Notes: generated by a model not told the origin, from the sequence alone. A stretch of DNA of 64,000 nucleotides from Citrifermentans bremense (GCF_014218275.1 NZ_AP023213.1:2086001-2150000), one strand, 5' to 3'. Counted from the stretch's first letter, positions 1 through 8,967 are shown. Translations and numbers: made by a program.

Positions 1-145
1 GTTTTGAAACGACTATATTTGTGCACTTCTGCTTGAAGCAGCTAGCTTTATTCGCCGTTATCTCATAAAACCCTTAAGGAGGGGCCGCAAGCTGCCTGCT
101 TTTTCCGGACAGATCTTCGCAATTCTCTCTGCCGCGCTCTTCGGC

Positions 146-1141
146 GTGTCGCCTGTCTTCTGCAAGATGCTCATCGGCGGCATGTCGCCGGCTTTGCTCG
201 CGGGACTCCTCTACCTCGGCTCGGGCCTCGGCCTGCAACTGGTTCTCTGCTTCCAGCGCAAGAACTCCCTCCACGAACTGGCGCAACTCTCGTCGCGCCA
301 CCGGCTCAAGCTGATCGGCGCAATCTTCTCGGGCGGCATCGTAGCGCCAATCTGCCTCGCCTTCGGCATCAAGTACGGCTCAGCCTCTGAGGTTTCGCTG
401 CTCCTTAACCTGGAGACGGTGGCGACGACCATCATCGCCTGGCTCGTCTTCAAGGAGTACATCGGCCCCTACGTCTGGACCGGAAAGGCCCTGATCCTGA
501 TAGGCGCCTGCCTGGTGGTCCTCAAAGCCGACGGCGGCATGACCTTCTCCCTCTCCGGGGTCCTGGTCATCTGCGCCTGCGTCTTCTGGGGTATCGACAA
601 CAACCTGACCCGGGACGTGGAGGAACTTTCCTCCACGGTGCTCGCCTCGGTGAAAGGGCTGGCCGCGGGGCTTTTCTCCATCTTCCTCTCGCTACTTTTC
701 ACCGCCGGAGCCGCAACGCTGCCGCAGATCGCAGGCGCCTTGACCATCGGCGCCCTCAGCTACGGTCTCAGCCTGGTACTCTTCGTCGAGGCCCTGCGCA
801 AAATCGGCGCGGCCAGGACTGCAACCTTTTTCGCCGTAGGTCCTTTCTTCGGCACGCTCCTCTCGGTGGCGCTTTTGGGAGAGCGCCCTCCTGCGGCTTA
901 CTGGCTTGCCACGGTGCTGATGCTCGCGGGCATCGCCCTTTTGTACCTTGAAGTGCACCGGCACCGCCACGTGCACGAGGAAATGGCTCACGCACACCCC
1001 CACATCCACGACGAGCACCACGACCACGAACACCCGGAAGGGGAGGGCGATCTCTCTCACGACCATTACCACGTCCACCGTCCCATGAGTCACTCGCACG
1101 TCCACTGGCCGGACATACACCACCAGCATCATCATCACTGA
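146..1141 (+). CDS. EamA/DMT-family inner-membrane transporter with histidine-rich C-terminal tail
   Basis: About 270 residues of hydrophobic helices fit the ten-helix drug/metabolite transporter (EamA) fold, which exports small molecules across the inner membrane; the substrate is unknown. The last 60 or so residues are hydrophilic and contain about 25 histidines in HxH patterns, ending in HHQHHHH, which suggests divalent metal binding or export. The start is uncertain. The first usable codon here is GTG at 146, but the open frame continues upstream and residues encoded at 92-145 complete the first membrane helix (FAILSAALFGVSPVFCK). A strong AAGGAGG lies at 76-82, nine bases before an in-frame CTG at 92, and no ATG, GTG or TTG is in frame between the stop at 5-7 and 146. 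Translation probably starts near 92. Family is confident; substrate is not. Confidence 0.8.
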   Translation: MSPVFCKMLIGGMSPALLAGLLYLGSGLGLQLVLCFQRKNSLHELAQLSSRHRLKLIGAIFSGGIVAPICLAFGIKYGSASEVSLLLNLETVATTIIAWLVFKEYIGPYVWTGKALILIGACLVVLKADGGMTFSLSGVLVICACVFWGIDNNLTRDVEELSSTVLASVKGLAAGLFSIFLSLLFTAGAATLPQIAGALTIGALSYGLSLVLFVEALRKIGAARTATFFAVGPFFGTLLSVALLGERPPAAYWLATVLMLAGIALLYLEVHRHRHVHEEMAHAHPHIHDEHHDHEHPEGEGDLSHDHYHVHRPMSHSHVHWPDIHHQHHHH

Positions 1142-1232
1142 ACGCCGCCTGCTTCGCCTTGACAAACCCCGCAGCTTTAGGACAATTTTAAGGTTTTTTA
1201 ATCAGCCTAATCCTGTCTCAGCGAGGCCTTTC

Positions 1233-2549
1233 ATGGATGATCTGCTTGCCGCACGCGCCCTTATGGGCGTTTCCCTTGCCTTTCACATCGTCTACGCGAC
1301 CATAGGGATAGGTCTTCCGCTGTTGCTGATGCTTGCCGAAGGGTTGTCCCTCAAAACCGGCGAGGAGGAGTGGCACGAGATCGCACGGAGCTGGATCCGG
1401 CCAGCCGGGGTCCTCTTCGCCATCGGCGCCGTCTCAGGCACCATCCTCTCTTTTGAGCTCGGCCTCCTCTGGCCCAAGTTCATGGTCTTTGCGGGGCCCA
1501 TGGTCGGGCTTGCCTTCTCCATGGAGGGGTTTGCCTTTTTCACCGAGGCCATCTTTCTCGCCCTTTACAGCTACGGCGAGCGCCGCCTGTCCCGCCGGGC
1601 CCAATTCCTCTGCACCATCCCCCTGGTCCTGGCCTCCGCCATTTCAGCCGTTTTCGTCATCAGCGCCAACGGCTGGATGAACACCCCAGGGGGCTTCCGC
1701 ATGGTGAACGGCGTCGCCTCGGACATTCGCCCGCTGATCGCCTTTGCCAACCAGGCCTGGCCGCACCAGGCGGTGCACGGAACCTTTGCCGCCTACGTGG
1801 CGACCGGCTTCGCCGTCGCGGGTTTTTACGCGGCGGATCTGTTGCGCGGCAGGAAGACGTCCCAGGTGAAACGCGCGCTCACCCTGTCGCTTGCCGTCGG
1901 CACCCTTTCCTTGCCGCTGATGCTGATGAGCGGGGATTGGGCGGCGGAGGCGCTGGCGGAAAACCAGAAGGCGAAACTGGCTGCGGCCGAGGCGCACTTC
2001 AAGACGGTGGCTGCGGCGCCTCTTATCATCGGCGGCTGGCCCGACCCCGAGACCGGCACCGTCCGGTACGCCATCAAGATCCCCAAGCTTCTAAGCTACC
2101 TTGCCAACGGCGATGCGAACTCGGTGGTGCAGGGGCTCGACGCGTTCCCCCAAGGGTCGACTCCGGACCCACGGATCGTGCACCCCTTCTTCGATCTCAT
2201 GGTGGGTTCGTTCTTCATCATGGCCGCCGCGGCCGGCTGGTTCTGGTGGCTGCGCTGGCGCCAAAAGGAAGTGACGCTGAAACGGGGCGCGCTGGTTCTC
2301 GTCATCATCGCGGCACCGTTCGGCATGATCGCCCTGGAGAGCGGCTGGATGGTCACCGAGTTCGGCAGGCAGCCTTGGATCATCCAAGGGTATCTCCGCA
2401 CCTCCGAAGCCGTGACGCCCAACGGCGGGCTCCTTTTGATATTCGCCACCTTCCTTTTCGTCTACCTGGCACTGTCGGTCGGGATCCTCAAGCTGTTACT
2501 GCGCCGGCAGGGTAGGGTAGAAGGTGGGAAGGAGGTGCTTCATGGCTGA
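1233..2549 (+). CDS. cydA: Cytochrome bd quinol oxidase subunit I, short Q-loop (CIO) type
   Basis: This is the haem-bearing subunit of a bd-type terminal oxidase, which oxidises quinol and reduces O2 at the cytoplasmic membrane without pumping protons. Likely haem ligands are visible: His18 in AFHIVYATIG (b595), His178/His182 in PHQAVHGTFAAY (b558) and Met373 in SGWMVTEFGRQPW. The conserved acidic pair is Glu98 and Glu105. At 438 residues it is shorter than Escherichia coli CydA (about 520), mainly in the Q loop, which fits the cyanide-insensitive CIO subfamily. It overlaps cydB by 8 bases, so the two are translationally coupled. A perfect TTGACA at 1159-1164 is a possible -35 box, but no convincing -10 box follows. 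In an anaerobe the enzyme probably serves oxygen detoxification or microaerobic respiration (inference). Confidence 0.95.
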   Translation: MDDLLAARALMGVSLAFHIVYATIGIGLPLLLMLAEGLSLKTGEEEWHEIARSWIRPAGVLFAIGAVSGTILSFELGLLWPKFMVFAGPMVGLAFSMEGFAFFTEAIFLALYSYGERRLSRRAQFLCTIPLVLASAISAVFVISANGWMNTPGGFRMVNGVASDIRPLIAFANQAWPHQAVHGTFAAYVATGFAVAGFYAADLLRGRKTSQVKRALTLSLAVGTLSLPLMLMSGDWAAEALAENQKAKLAAAEAHFKTVAAAPLIIGGWPDPETGTVRYAIKIPKLLSYLANGDANSVVQGLDAFPQGSTPDPRIVHPFFDLMVGSFFIMAAAAGWFWWLRWRQKEVTLKRGALVLVIIAAPFGMIALESGWMVTEFGRQPWIIQGYLRTSEAVTPNGGLLLIFATFLFVYLALSVGILKLLLRRQGRVEGGKEVLHG

Positions 2550-3549
2550 TCCGGTAACTCTCGCCTCCATTATTCTCGTTGCCGGACTGCTCATGTACGC
2601 CCTCTTCGGCGGGGCCGACTTCGGCGGCGGCATCTGGACCGCTCTCGCTTTCGGACCCCGTGCGCGGGAGCAGCGTGAAGCGCTCTTCAACGCCATCGGC
2701 CCGGTGTGGGAGACGAACCACGTATGGCTCATCTTCGTCGTCGTCACCCTTTTCACCGCCTTTCCTGCCGGCTTCGGAAACTTGTTCGTCGTGCTGATGA
2801 CCCCTTTGGTGCTGGCCCTGGTAGGGATCAACTTCAGAGGAGCCGCTTTCGCCTTCCGCCATTTCGGCAGGGAGTCAAAGCGAGAGACACCTCTGAGCGC
2901 CCGCGTCTTCGAGATCGCCAGCGTGCTCACCCCTTTCACCCTGGGGCTCGCTGTATCCGCGGCCGCCGCAGGGCGCATCGTCATCGCCGGGTGCATCCCT
3001 ACCGAAAACGTCTCCGCCTGGCTCAACCCGTTCACCATCCTGGGCGGGGTGGTAGGCATGGCGATCTGCGCTTATCTTGCGCCCGTTTACATGACGGTGC
3101 GGGTCACCGGGAAGCTGCAGGAGGATTTCAGGAAGGAGTCGCTCGCGGCTGGGCTGGCGCTGGGGATACTCACCTCGCTTATGATCCCGTTGGCGCACTA
3201 CCAGGCGCCGCTTTTCGCCAAGAGGCTGTTCAACTCATGGCCCATGCTGTTCGTGATGCTGGCGGTCCTGGCTGGTATCGTCACCGAGACCCTCCTCTGG
3301 CTGCGCCGATACTTCTGGGCCCAGCTTCTGGCCGGCGCGACCATCGTCTTCACCATGGCGGGCTTCGCCGCGGCGCTCCACCCCGACATACTGATCGGGC
3401 AACTCACGCTGCGCGCAGCAGCGGCGCCCTATCCGACGCTGGTCGCCTTTCTTGCCGTTTTGCCTATAGGGGCGCTGATCCTCGTCCCTTCACTTTTTTA
3501 CCTCTACTGGACCTTTCGGGGCGAGCCCTCCTCAGATCTGCCGCCCTAA
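2542..3549 (+). CDS. cydB: Cytochrome bd quinol oxidase subunit II
   Basis: Subunit II of the bd oxidase is an all-helical membrane protein that supports the haems in subunit I. The N-terminus carries the family signature GGADFGGGIWTAL, and the remaining 335 residues form about eight hydrophobic helices. I start at ATG 2542 rather than the upstream in-frame codon at 2524, because AAGGAGG at 2529-2535 sits six bases before it. The start lies inside the end of cydA. No small cydX-like gene follows; the next 200 bases hold an inverted repeat and then an unrelated gene. Confidence 0.95.
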   Translation: MADPVTLASIILVAGLLMYALFGGADFGGGIWTALAFGPRAREQREALFNAIGPVWETNHVWLIFVVVTLFTAFPAGFGNLFVVLMTPLVLALVGINFRGAAFAFRHFGRESKRETPLSARVFEIASVLTPFTLGLAVSAAAAGRIVIAGCIPTENVSAWLNPFTILGGVVGMAICAYLAPVYMTVRVTGKLQEDFRKESLAAGLALGILTSLMIPLAHYQAPLFAKRLFNSWPMLFVMLAVLAGIVTETLLWLRRYFWAQLLAGATIVFTMAGFAAALHPDILIGQLTLRAAAAPYPTLVAFLAVLPIGALILVPSLFYLYWTFRGEPSSDLPP

Positions 3550-3558
3550 GGAAAGGCC

Positions 3559-3603
3559 GGGAGAGGGTAGGGACGGGGGATTCCCCCTCCCTGACCCTCC
3601 CCC
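3559..3603. terminator. GC-rich inverted repeat after cydB
   Basis: Two arms, roughly GGGAGAGGGTAGGGACGGGG and its imperfect complement, are separated by only about three bases and form a long hairpin directly after the cydB stop. No T-run follows, so it could be a weak terminator or a member of a dispersed repeat family. Confidence 0.45.
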
Positions 3604-3746
3604 TCCTGGGGCGGGAACCTGAGCGCCGAGCCCGGTTCCTTAAATGGAAATAACTCACAGGGGACTTTCAATAAGGCGGGAAATGGCGTATTCAGTACTG
3701 AAACCTTCAGCCTATTTCACCATTAACACCCCTCCGAGGTGCGACC

Positions 3747-4202
3747 ATGGCAGAACTGACTACAGAGATAACCCTTGAGGCGCCTATAGAAAGGATCTGG
3801 CAGCTTTTGATCGATTTCGGCCTCTATCCTGAATGGAACCCTCTCTTCACCAAGGCGACTGGACCTGTGACCCCCGGCGAAAGATTCGACCTCGTGGTGA
3901 AGCTCCCCGGTATGGATCCTTTCCCCATCAAGCCGGTACTGCAGGAGGCGGAGCCGAAATCCCGGTTATCCTGGCAAAGCAGCATGCTCTCCAGCGCGGT
4001 CCTCAGTTGGACCTTCTGCTACGAGCTTCACAGCCTGTCCCCCGACCGGTTGAGGCTGACCCAGCGCTCCTCGTTCAAGGGGCTTCTTTCACCGCTTTTC
4101 TCCTTCGCCATGAAGAAACCGGTCACCGACGGCATGAAGTCCCTGAACGAAGCCCTCAAGCGCTGGGGCGAGAAGGGTAAAGTCAGCTGCATGAAGTGTT
4201 GA
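3747..4202 (+). CDS. SRPBCC (START-like) family protein
   Basis: This 151-residue cytoplasmic protein has the SRPBCC/polyketide-cyclase pattern: a first strand (TEITLEAPIERIWQLL), then FGLYPEWNPLF, and a closing helix (KPVTDGMKSLNEALKRW). The fold makes a deep hydrophobic pocket for lipids or other small ligands. The ligand cannot be read from sequence. The gene stands alone, about 200 bases after cydB and 115 before a thioesterase on the same strand. The last residues include a CMKC pair, which is not a family feature. Family is fairly sure; function is unknown. Confidence 0.75.
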   Translation: MAELTTEITLEAPIERIWQLLIDFGLYPEWNPLFTKATGPVTPGERFDLVVKLPGMDPFPIKPVLQEAEPKSRLSWQSSMLSSAVLSWTFCYELHSLSPDRLRLTQRSSFKGLLSPLFSFAMKKPVTDGMKSLNEALKRWGEKGKVSCMKC

Positions 4203-4316
4203 AACTTCCCATTCCTCTCACATCCCGCTGGCGCTCCGCTGCAAAAAAGGGTATTATCGCCGACGCTCCCTCATTAGGGAGCCGTGCGCTTTACCACTTC
4301 CCCTGAGGAGCGACCG

Positions 4317-4844
4317 ATGCAAGATTTTCCCGCTGTCCACCTTCCCGAATCCATCACCGACCTGCCTCAGGTGCGCGCCCAATGGCCCGGCACCTGTTTC
4401 GTCTGTTCCCAGGGGCATCCCCACGGGCTGCGCCTTCGCTTCCACCACACCGACGTAGGCGTCGCCTGCGCCTGCCGCATCCCTGCCGGCTACTGCGGTT
4501 TCGACGGCATGGTTCACGGCGGCATCATCTCCGCCCTGATGGACGAGGCTGCCGCCTATTCGCTCTTCGCCCGCTACGGCAAGCTGGGCGTTACGCGCGA
4601 GATGCAGACCCGCTTTCTGAAGCCGGTCCCCACCGAAACTGAAATCCGGGTGGTAGGGCAGATCGTTTCCTTCGGCCCCACCCAGGCGGAGGTCTCCATG
4701 GCCATCTTCGACGCGGCAGGCCAGCGTCTGGCTGAGGGGCGCACCTTCTGGGCTTTCCCGCGGCTTTCCCGGATCGCGGCCCTGGCAGGGGTGGAGGAAG
4801 CCGTCCTGCAGCGATTTCTGGACGACTGCCAGGTAGTGGGGTAG
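4317..4844 (+). CDS. PaaI-family hotdog thioesterase
   Basis: The protein is a 175-residue hotdog-fold thioesterase that hydrolyses acyl-CoA thioesters. The core signature is GFDGMVHGGIISALMDEAA, with the VHGG turn and the helix Asp/Glu typical of the PaaI/YbgC group, followed by TRFLKPVPTETEIRVVGQ. I start at ATG 4317 because GAGGAG at 4305-4310 precedes it by six bases; an upstream in-frame codon at 4284 has no ribosome site. Two cysteines near the N-terminus (TCFVCSQGHPHG) resemble those of the four-helix-extended PaaI proteins. It lies just before an acyl-CoA synthetase gene, so a role in fatty or aromatic acyl-CoA turnover is plausible but inferred. Confidence 0.85.
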   Translation: MQDFPAVHLPESITDLPQVRAQWPGTCFVCSQGHPHGLRLRFHHTDVGVACACRIPAGYCGFDGMVHGGIISALMDEAAAYSLFARYGKLGVTREMQTRFLKPVPTETEIRVVGQIVSFGPTQAEVSMAIFDAAGQRLAEGRTFWAFPRLSRIAALAGVEEAVLQRFLDDCQVVG

Positions 4845-4900
4845 GAAATACCCTGAAGCCGCCAGCAGCGTAAAGGTGGCGACTACTCCCATTCCCTAAA

Positions 4901-4942
4901 CCCCTCCCGCAGCGCTTCTGTCCGCTAAGGCGGGAGGGGGGA
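4901..4942 (+). terminator. Hairpin after the PaaI thioesterase gene
   Basis: CCCCTCCCGC at 4901-4910 pairs with GCGGGAGGGG at 4930-4939, a 10-bp stem followed by a short pyrimidine stretch. It lies between the thioesterase stop and the acyl-CoA synthetase ribosome site, so the two genes may be separate transcripts. Confidence 0.5.
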
Positions 4943-4984
4943 CTTCTTTAATGACCCGCTTTAATTGATACAGGAGGCTCATTG

Positions 4985-6637
4985 ATGAGCGATTTGCTGA
5001 TCCCCCGCACCGCGTCCGCCTACAACTACCCTTTGCTGATCAAGAACCTCTTGCTGTACCCGGTGGTCGACAACCCCGACCAGGAGATCGTCTACCGCGA
5101 CCTGTACCGTGGCAACTACCGGCAGTTTAGGGAGCGGGTGCATCGGCTGGCCAACATGCTCACCGACCTTGGGGTGCAGCCCGGGCAGACGGTCGCGGTT
5201 ATGGACTGGGACAGCCATCGCTACCTGGAGCTCTTCTTCGCCGTGCCGATGATCGGCGCGGTGCTGCACACCATCAACGTGCGCCTCTCCCCGGAGCAGA
5301 TCCTCTACACCATCGATCATGCCGAGGACGACGTGCTGCTGGTGAACAGCGAGTTTCTCCCTATCATGGAGCAGATCCGCGGCAGGATCGATAACGTCCG
5401 CACCTATATCCTCATCTCTGACGACGGCGTGACCGAGTGCAGCACCATCCCCGCCTGCGGCGAGTACGAGCAGCTCCTGGCCAAGGCATCGCCGGAGTTC
5501 GACTTCCCCGACCTCGACGAGAACACGAGGGCCACGACCTTCTACACCACCGGGACCACCGGGATGCCCAAAGGGGTCTATTTCAGTCACCGGCAGCTGG
5601 TGCTCCATTCCCTGGGGCTCTTGGCGACGCTCGGTTCCTCCACCTCGCACGCCTGCCTGCACCGCGACGATGTCTACATGCCGATTACCCCGATGTTCCA
5701 CGTCCACGCCTGGGGCGTCCCCTATATCGCCACCATGCTGGGGGTGAAGCAGGTCTACCCCGGGCGCTACCTGCCGGATACGCTGCTGGAGCTGAAGGAA
5801 AAGGAAGGAGTAACCTTCTCCCACTGCGTCCCTACCATCCTGCACATGCTCTTGAAGCACCCCCATGCCGTAAGGATCGACCTGCGGGGGTGGAAACTCA
5901 TCATCGGCGGCGCGGCGCTGTCGCGCAACCTCTGCGTCGAGGCGCTGAAGCTTGGCATCGACGTCTTCACCGGGTATGGCATGTCAGAGACCTGCCCGAT
6001 CCTCACCATCTCGAAGCTCTCCCCGGAGATGCTCGAACTCTCCCACCCCGAGCAGGCCGAGATCCGCTGCAAGACGGGGCTCGCCCTTCCTTTTGTCGAT
6101 CTGCGCGTGGTCGACAACGACTTCAAGGAACTTCCCCGCGATGGCGTCAGTGCGGGCAACGTCGTGGTGCGCTCCCCCTGGCTCACCCAGGGATACCTGA
6201 AGGACCACAAGGCTTCCGAGCGGCTCTGGGAGGGGGGGTACCTCCACACCGGCGACGTGGCGGTACGGGACGAGCGTGGCTATCTGAAGATCACCGACCG
6301 GAGCAAGGACGTGATCAAGGTAGCAGGGGAGTGGGTTTCCTCGCTGGAGCTTGAGGACATCGTCGCGCACCATCCGGCTGTTGCCGAGGTGGCGGTGATA
6401 GGAAAGCCCGACGAGAAGTGGGGCGAGCGCCCCCTGGCGCTGGTCGTTCTCAAGCCGACGGAGGGTGCGAAGGTGACCGAGAAGGAGATCGCCCACCATG
6501 TGAGGGAGTACGCCGACAAGGGTGTGGTGAGCAAGCAGGTCGTCCTGGTCAAGGTGAAGCTCGTCCCCTCCATCGACAAGACCAGCGTGGGCAAGATCAA
6601 CAAGGTAGCACTGCGGGAGAAATATCTCCAGGACTGA
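4985..6637 (+). CDS. AMP-dependent acyl-CoA synthetase (fatty acid--CoA ligase family)
   Basis: This 550-residue adenylate-forming enzyme joins a carboxylic acid to CoA through an acyl-AMP intermediate. Visible motifs are the phosphate loop TTGTTGMPKG near residue 190, the GYGMSET motif, the hinge YLHTGDVAVRDERGYLKITD, and the C-terminal catalytic lysine in TSVGKINK. The length is normal for the medium/long-chain acyl-CoA synthetase group. ATG 4985 is preferred because AGGAGG at 4972-4977 sits seven bases upstream; a TTG codon directly before it is in frame but unlikely. The substrate is not readable from sequence; the neighbouring thioesterase supports acyl-CoA metabolism. It is followed after 13 bases by an exonuclease gene. 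Confidence 0.9.
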   Translation: MSDLLIPRTASAYNYPLLIKNLLLYPVVDNPDQEIVYRDLYRGNYRQFRERVHRLANMLTDLGVQPGQTVAVMDWDSHRYLELFFAVPMIGAVLHTINVRLSPEQILYTIDHAEDDVLLVNSEFLPIMEQIRGRIDNVRTYILISDDGVTECSTIPACGEYEQLLAKASPEFDFPDLDENTRATTFYTTGTTGMPKGVYFSHRQLVLHSLGLLATLGSSTSHACLHRDDVYMPITPMFHVHAWGVPYIATMLGVKQVYPGRYLPDTLLELKEKEGVTFSHCVPTILHMLLKHPHAVRIDLRGWKLIIGGAALSRNLCVEALKLGIDVFTGYGMSETCPILTISKLSPEMLELSHPEQAEIRCKTGLALPFVDLRVVDNDFKELPRDGVSAGNVVVRSPWLTQGYLKDHKASERLWEGGYLHTGDVAVRDERGYLKITDRSKDVIKVAGEWVSSLELEDIVAHHPAVAEVAVIGKPDEKWGERPLALVVLKPTEGAKVTEKEIAHHVREYADKGVVSKQVVLVKVKLVPSIDKTSVGKINKVALREKYLQD

Positions 6638-6650
6638 GACAGGGTGGGAA

Positions 6651-7589
6651 ATGAAGGGAGCTAAGAAGAGAGAATCGGGCATGAACGCGCTGGAGATAGA
6701 GGTGGCCATCGCCGCGCTTCATTCCACAGGGGACTACCTGGTGTTGCGGCGCCTTAACCTCGCGCGCGATTCGCGCCTCGCCCGCAAGGCCCCGGAGCGC
6801 TGCCACGTAGCCCTTTGCCTCGACACCGAGACCACGGGGCTCGACTACAGGCGGGACAAGGTGATCGAGCTCGGCATCGTCGCCTTCGAGTTCGATCCCG
6901 AGACCGGGGAGATCTTCAGGATCTCCGAGCGCTACTCCGGCTTCGAGGACCCGGGGTTCCCTATTCCGGCAGAGGTCGTGGAGATCACCGGCATATCCGA
7001 CGAGATGGTGCGCGGGCAGGCGTTTGACGACGCCTTCGTAAACCTCCTGGCGCAGAAGTCCCACCTGGTGATCGCCCACAACGCCGCCTTCGACCGGAAG
7101 TTCGTCGAGGCGCGTTTCCCCGCGTTTGCAAAGCTGCCCTGGGCCTGCACCGTGTCCCAGATCGACTGGGGGACGGAGAGGGTTTCCTCGCGCACGCTGG
7201 AATACCTCCTCTTCAAGACCGCCTCCCTCACCATCAACGCGCACCGTGCCCTCGACGACGCCGAGGGGGTGCTGGGGCTGTTGCTGGAGCGTCTTCCGGT
7301 CACCGGCGCGCCCATCTTCCGCACCCTGTTGAAGCGGGCGCACGAGGTCACCTCTCGGCTTTACGCGGTATCCGCCCCCTTCGACAAGAAGGATCTCCTC
7401 AAGGACCGCGGCTATCGCTGGAGCGACGGTTCCCAGGGGGGGAGCAAGGCCTGGTGGCGCGATGTGCCGGCGGAGGCGGAGCCGGAGGAGCTGGCCTATT
7501 TGGCGAGCGAGATCTACCCCAGGGGGAACACGAGCGCAGTGCAGATAATGAGGTGCGACGCCTACGCCAGGTTCTCCGTCAGGGAGTAA
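6651..7589 (+). CDS. DnaQ-like 3'-5' exonuclease
   Basis: The protein has the three motifs of the DEDDh exonuclease family (DnaQ/epsilon): Exo I in CLDTETTGLD, Exo II in VIAHNAAFDRKF, and Exo III in NAHRALDDAEG with the HxxxxD arrangement. These acidic residues bind two metals and remove nucleotides from DNA or RNA 3' ends. It is 312 residues, longer than a bare exonuclease domain: about 55 residues precede Exo I, and about 90 follow Exo III, including a conserved-looking segment, DRGYRWSDGSQGGSKAWW. No polymerase domain is attached. ATG 6651 overlaps no gene; ATG 6681 is an alternative. It probably acts as a proofreading or repair nuclease. Confidence 0.85.
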   Translation: MKGAKKRESGMNALEIEVAIAALHSTGDYLVLRRLNLARDSRLARKAPERCHVALCLDTETTGLDYRRDKVIELGIVAFEFDPETGEIFRISERYSGFEDPGFPIPAEVVEITGISDEMVRGQAFDDAFVNLLAQKSHLVIAHNAAFDRKFVEARFPAFAKLPWACTVSQIDWGTERVSSRTLEYLLFKTASLTINAHRALDDAEGVLGLLLERLPVTGAPIFRTLLKRAHEVTSRLYAVSAPFDKKDLLKDRGYRWSDGSQGGSKAWWRDVPAEAEPEELAYLASEIYPRGNTSAVQIMRCDAYARFSVRE

Positions 7590-7631
7590 AAAAACAAAGT
7601 CAAAAGCTCGCACACGGAAAAGGCAAAAAAG

Positions 7632-7736
7632 GCACGGATAGAGACAGATCAAGCCTCAAGACTTGAGACTTTCATACTTCAGATGTTATCCGTGCTGTTT
7701 CCGTTTTATCCGCGTCATCCGCGTGCAACGCCTTTG
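7632..7736. repeat. Dispersed ATCCGCG-type intergenic repeat
   Basis: GCACGGATA at 7632-7640 and TATCCGTGC at 7687-7695 form an inverted repeat. It is followed by CGTTTTATCCGCGTCATCC and GCGTGCAACGCCTTT. The second half matches, with few changes, the right arm of the palindrome at 29930-30026, so both belong to one repeat family. It sits in the 167-base gap between the exonuclease and lhgO genes. Confidence 0.65.
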
Positions 7737-7756
7737 ACTTTCAAGGAGGTTACCTC

Positions 7757-8956
7757 ATGGAGTTCGACAAGGCCGGAATACTGATCGTCGGCGGGGGGAT
7801 AATCGGCCTCACCATCGCCCGCGAACTGGTGAAACAGGGGCACGGCGACATCGTCATCATCGAGAAGGAACCGGAACTCGGCGTCCACGCCTCGGGGCGC
7901 AACAGCGGCGTGCTCCATGCCGGCATCTACTATTCCCCCGACAGCCTCAAGGCCAAGTCCTGCCTGAACGGCAACTTCCTGATGCGGGATTACTGCAAGG
8001 AAAAGGGGCTGCCGCTTCTGGAAAGCGGCAAGGTCATCGTCACCCGCACCGCGGCGGAGCTCCCGGTGCTGGACGAACTGCACCGAAGGGCCACCGCCAA
8101 CGGCGCCAAGGTGGAGATGATCGACGAGCGGCAACTGGCTGACATCGAGCCGAACGCCCGGACCGTCGAGCGCGCGCTCTTCTCGCATTACACCGCTGTG
8201 GTGGACCCGAAGGCGGTGCTGAAGAGTGTGAAAAAAGACCTGGAACAGACGGGACGGGTGAAGCTCCACCTGGGGTGCAGGATGACGGGGCTGAAGGGCA
8301 GCTCTACGGCTCTGACCGACAGGGGTGAGATAAGGTTCGAGAGGTTCATCAACGCCGCCGGCGCCTACTGCAACAAGGTGGCGGGCTTCTTCGGGGTGGG
8401 CTCCAAATACCGGCTCATCCCCTTCAAGGGGGTGTACCGGCTGCTGAAAAAGGACGCTCCCTTCACGGTCAATTCCAACATCTACCCGGTGCCCGACATC
8501 CGGAACCCGTTTCTCGGGATCCACTTCACCCGCAGCGTGCACGGCGACGTCTACCTGGGGCCTACTGCCATCCCCGCTTTCGGGCGGGAGAACTACGGCA
8601 TCCTGTCGGGGATCGACGCCGAGGCCTTAAGCATCGCCTTCCAGGACCTGGTCCTGTTCCTGGTGAACCGTCCTTTCCGCAACGTCGCACTCACCGAGCC
8701 GCTCAAGTATTTCCCCTCCTACTTCTTCCGTGACGCCGCCAAGCTGGTGAAGGAGCTGGCACCATCCGACGTGGTGCACGCGTCCAAGGTGGGGATCCGT
8801 CCGCAGCTGGTCGACTGGGAGAAGAAGGAGCTGGTGATGGATTTCCTGGTGGAGGCTGACGGATCCTCGCTCCACGTGCTGAACCCGATTTCCCCCGCCT
8901 TCACCTCGTCCATGGATCTGGCGCAGGGGATGGTGGCGGAGCACTTCTCGTTCTGA
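7757..8956 (+). CDS. lhgO: L-2-hydroxyglutarate oxidase (FAD-dependent)
   Basis: This 399-residue flavoenzyme belongs to the DAO/L-2-hydroxyglutarate dehydrogenase family, which oxidises L-2-hydroxyglutarate to 2-oxoglutarate and passes electrons to O2 or the quinone pool. The N-terminus shows the FAD dinucleotide fold (ILIVGGGIIGLTIARELV) ending in a Glu (IIEKE), followed by the family motif HASGRNSGVLHAGIYY. The C-terminal part contains GIRPQLVD, also typical. The start has a strong AAGGAGG ten bases upstream. It stands alone and converges on the NtrC-type regulator, separated by 11 bases. No glutarate pathway partner is nearby, so a metabolite-repair role is the simplest reading. Confidence 0.9.
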   Translation: MEFDKAGILIVGGGIIGLTIARELVKQGHGDIVIIEKEPELGVHASGRNSGVLHAGIYYSPDSLKAKSCLNGNFLMRDYCKEKGLPLLESGKVIVTRTAAELPVLDELHRRATANGAKVEMIDERQLADIEPNARTVERALFSHYTAVVDPKAVLKSVKKDLEQTGRVKLHLGCRMTGLKGSSTALTDRGEIRFERFINAAGAYCNKVAGFFGVGSKYRLIPFKGVYRLLKKDAPFTVNSNIYPVPDIRNPFLGIHFTRSVHGDVYLGPTAIPAFGRENYGILSGIDAEALSIAFQDLVLFLVNRPFRNVALTEPLKYFPSYFFRDAAKLVKELAPSDVVHASKVGIRPQLVDWEKKELVMDFLVEADGSSLHVLNPISPAFTSSMDLAQGMVAEHFSF

Positions 8957-8967
8957 TCCCGCTCTTA

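Noticed and set aside
692-1165. Minus-strand frame over the histidine-rich tail
   Set aside because: Its valine-rich sequence is simply the complement of the CAC/CAT histidine codons.
7632-7736. Possible small RNA gene
   Set aside because: The hairpins belong to a dispersed repeat shared with 29930-30026, and no promoter or defined end was seen.
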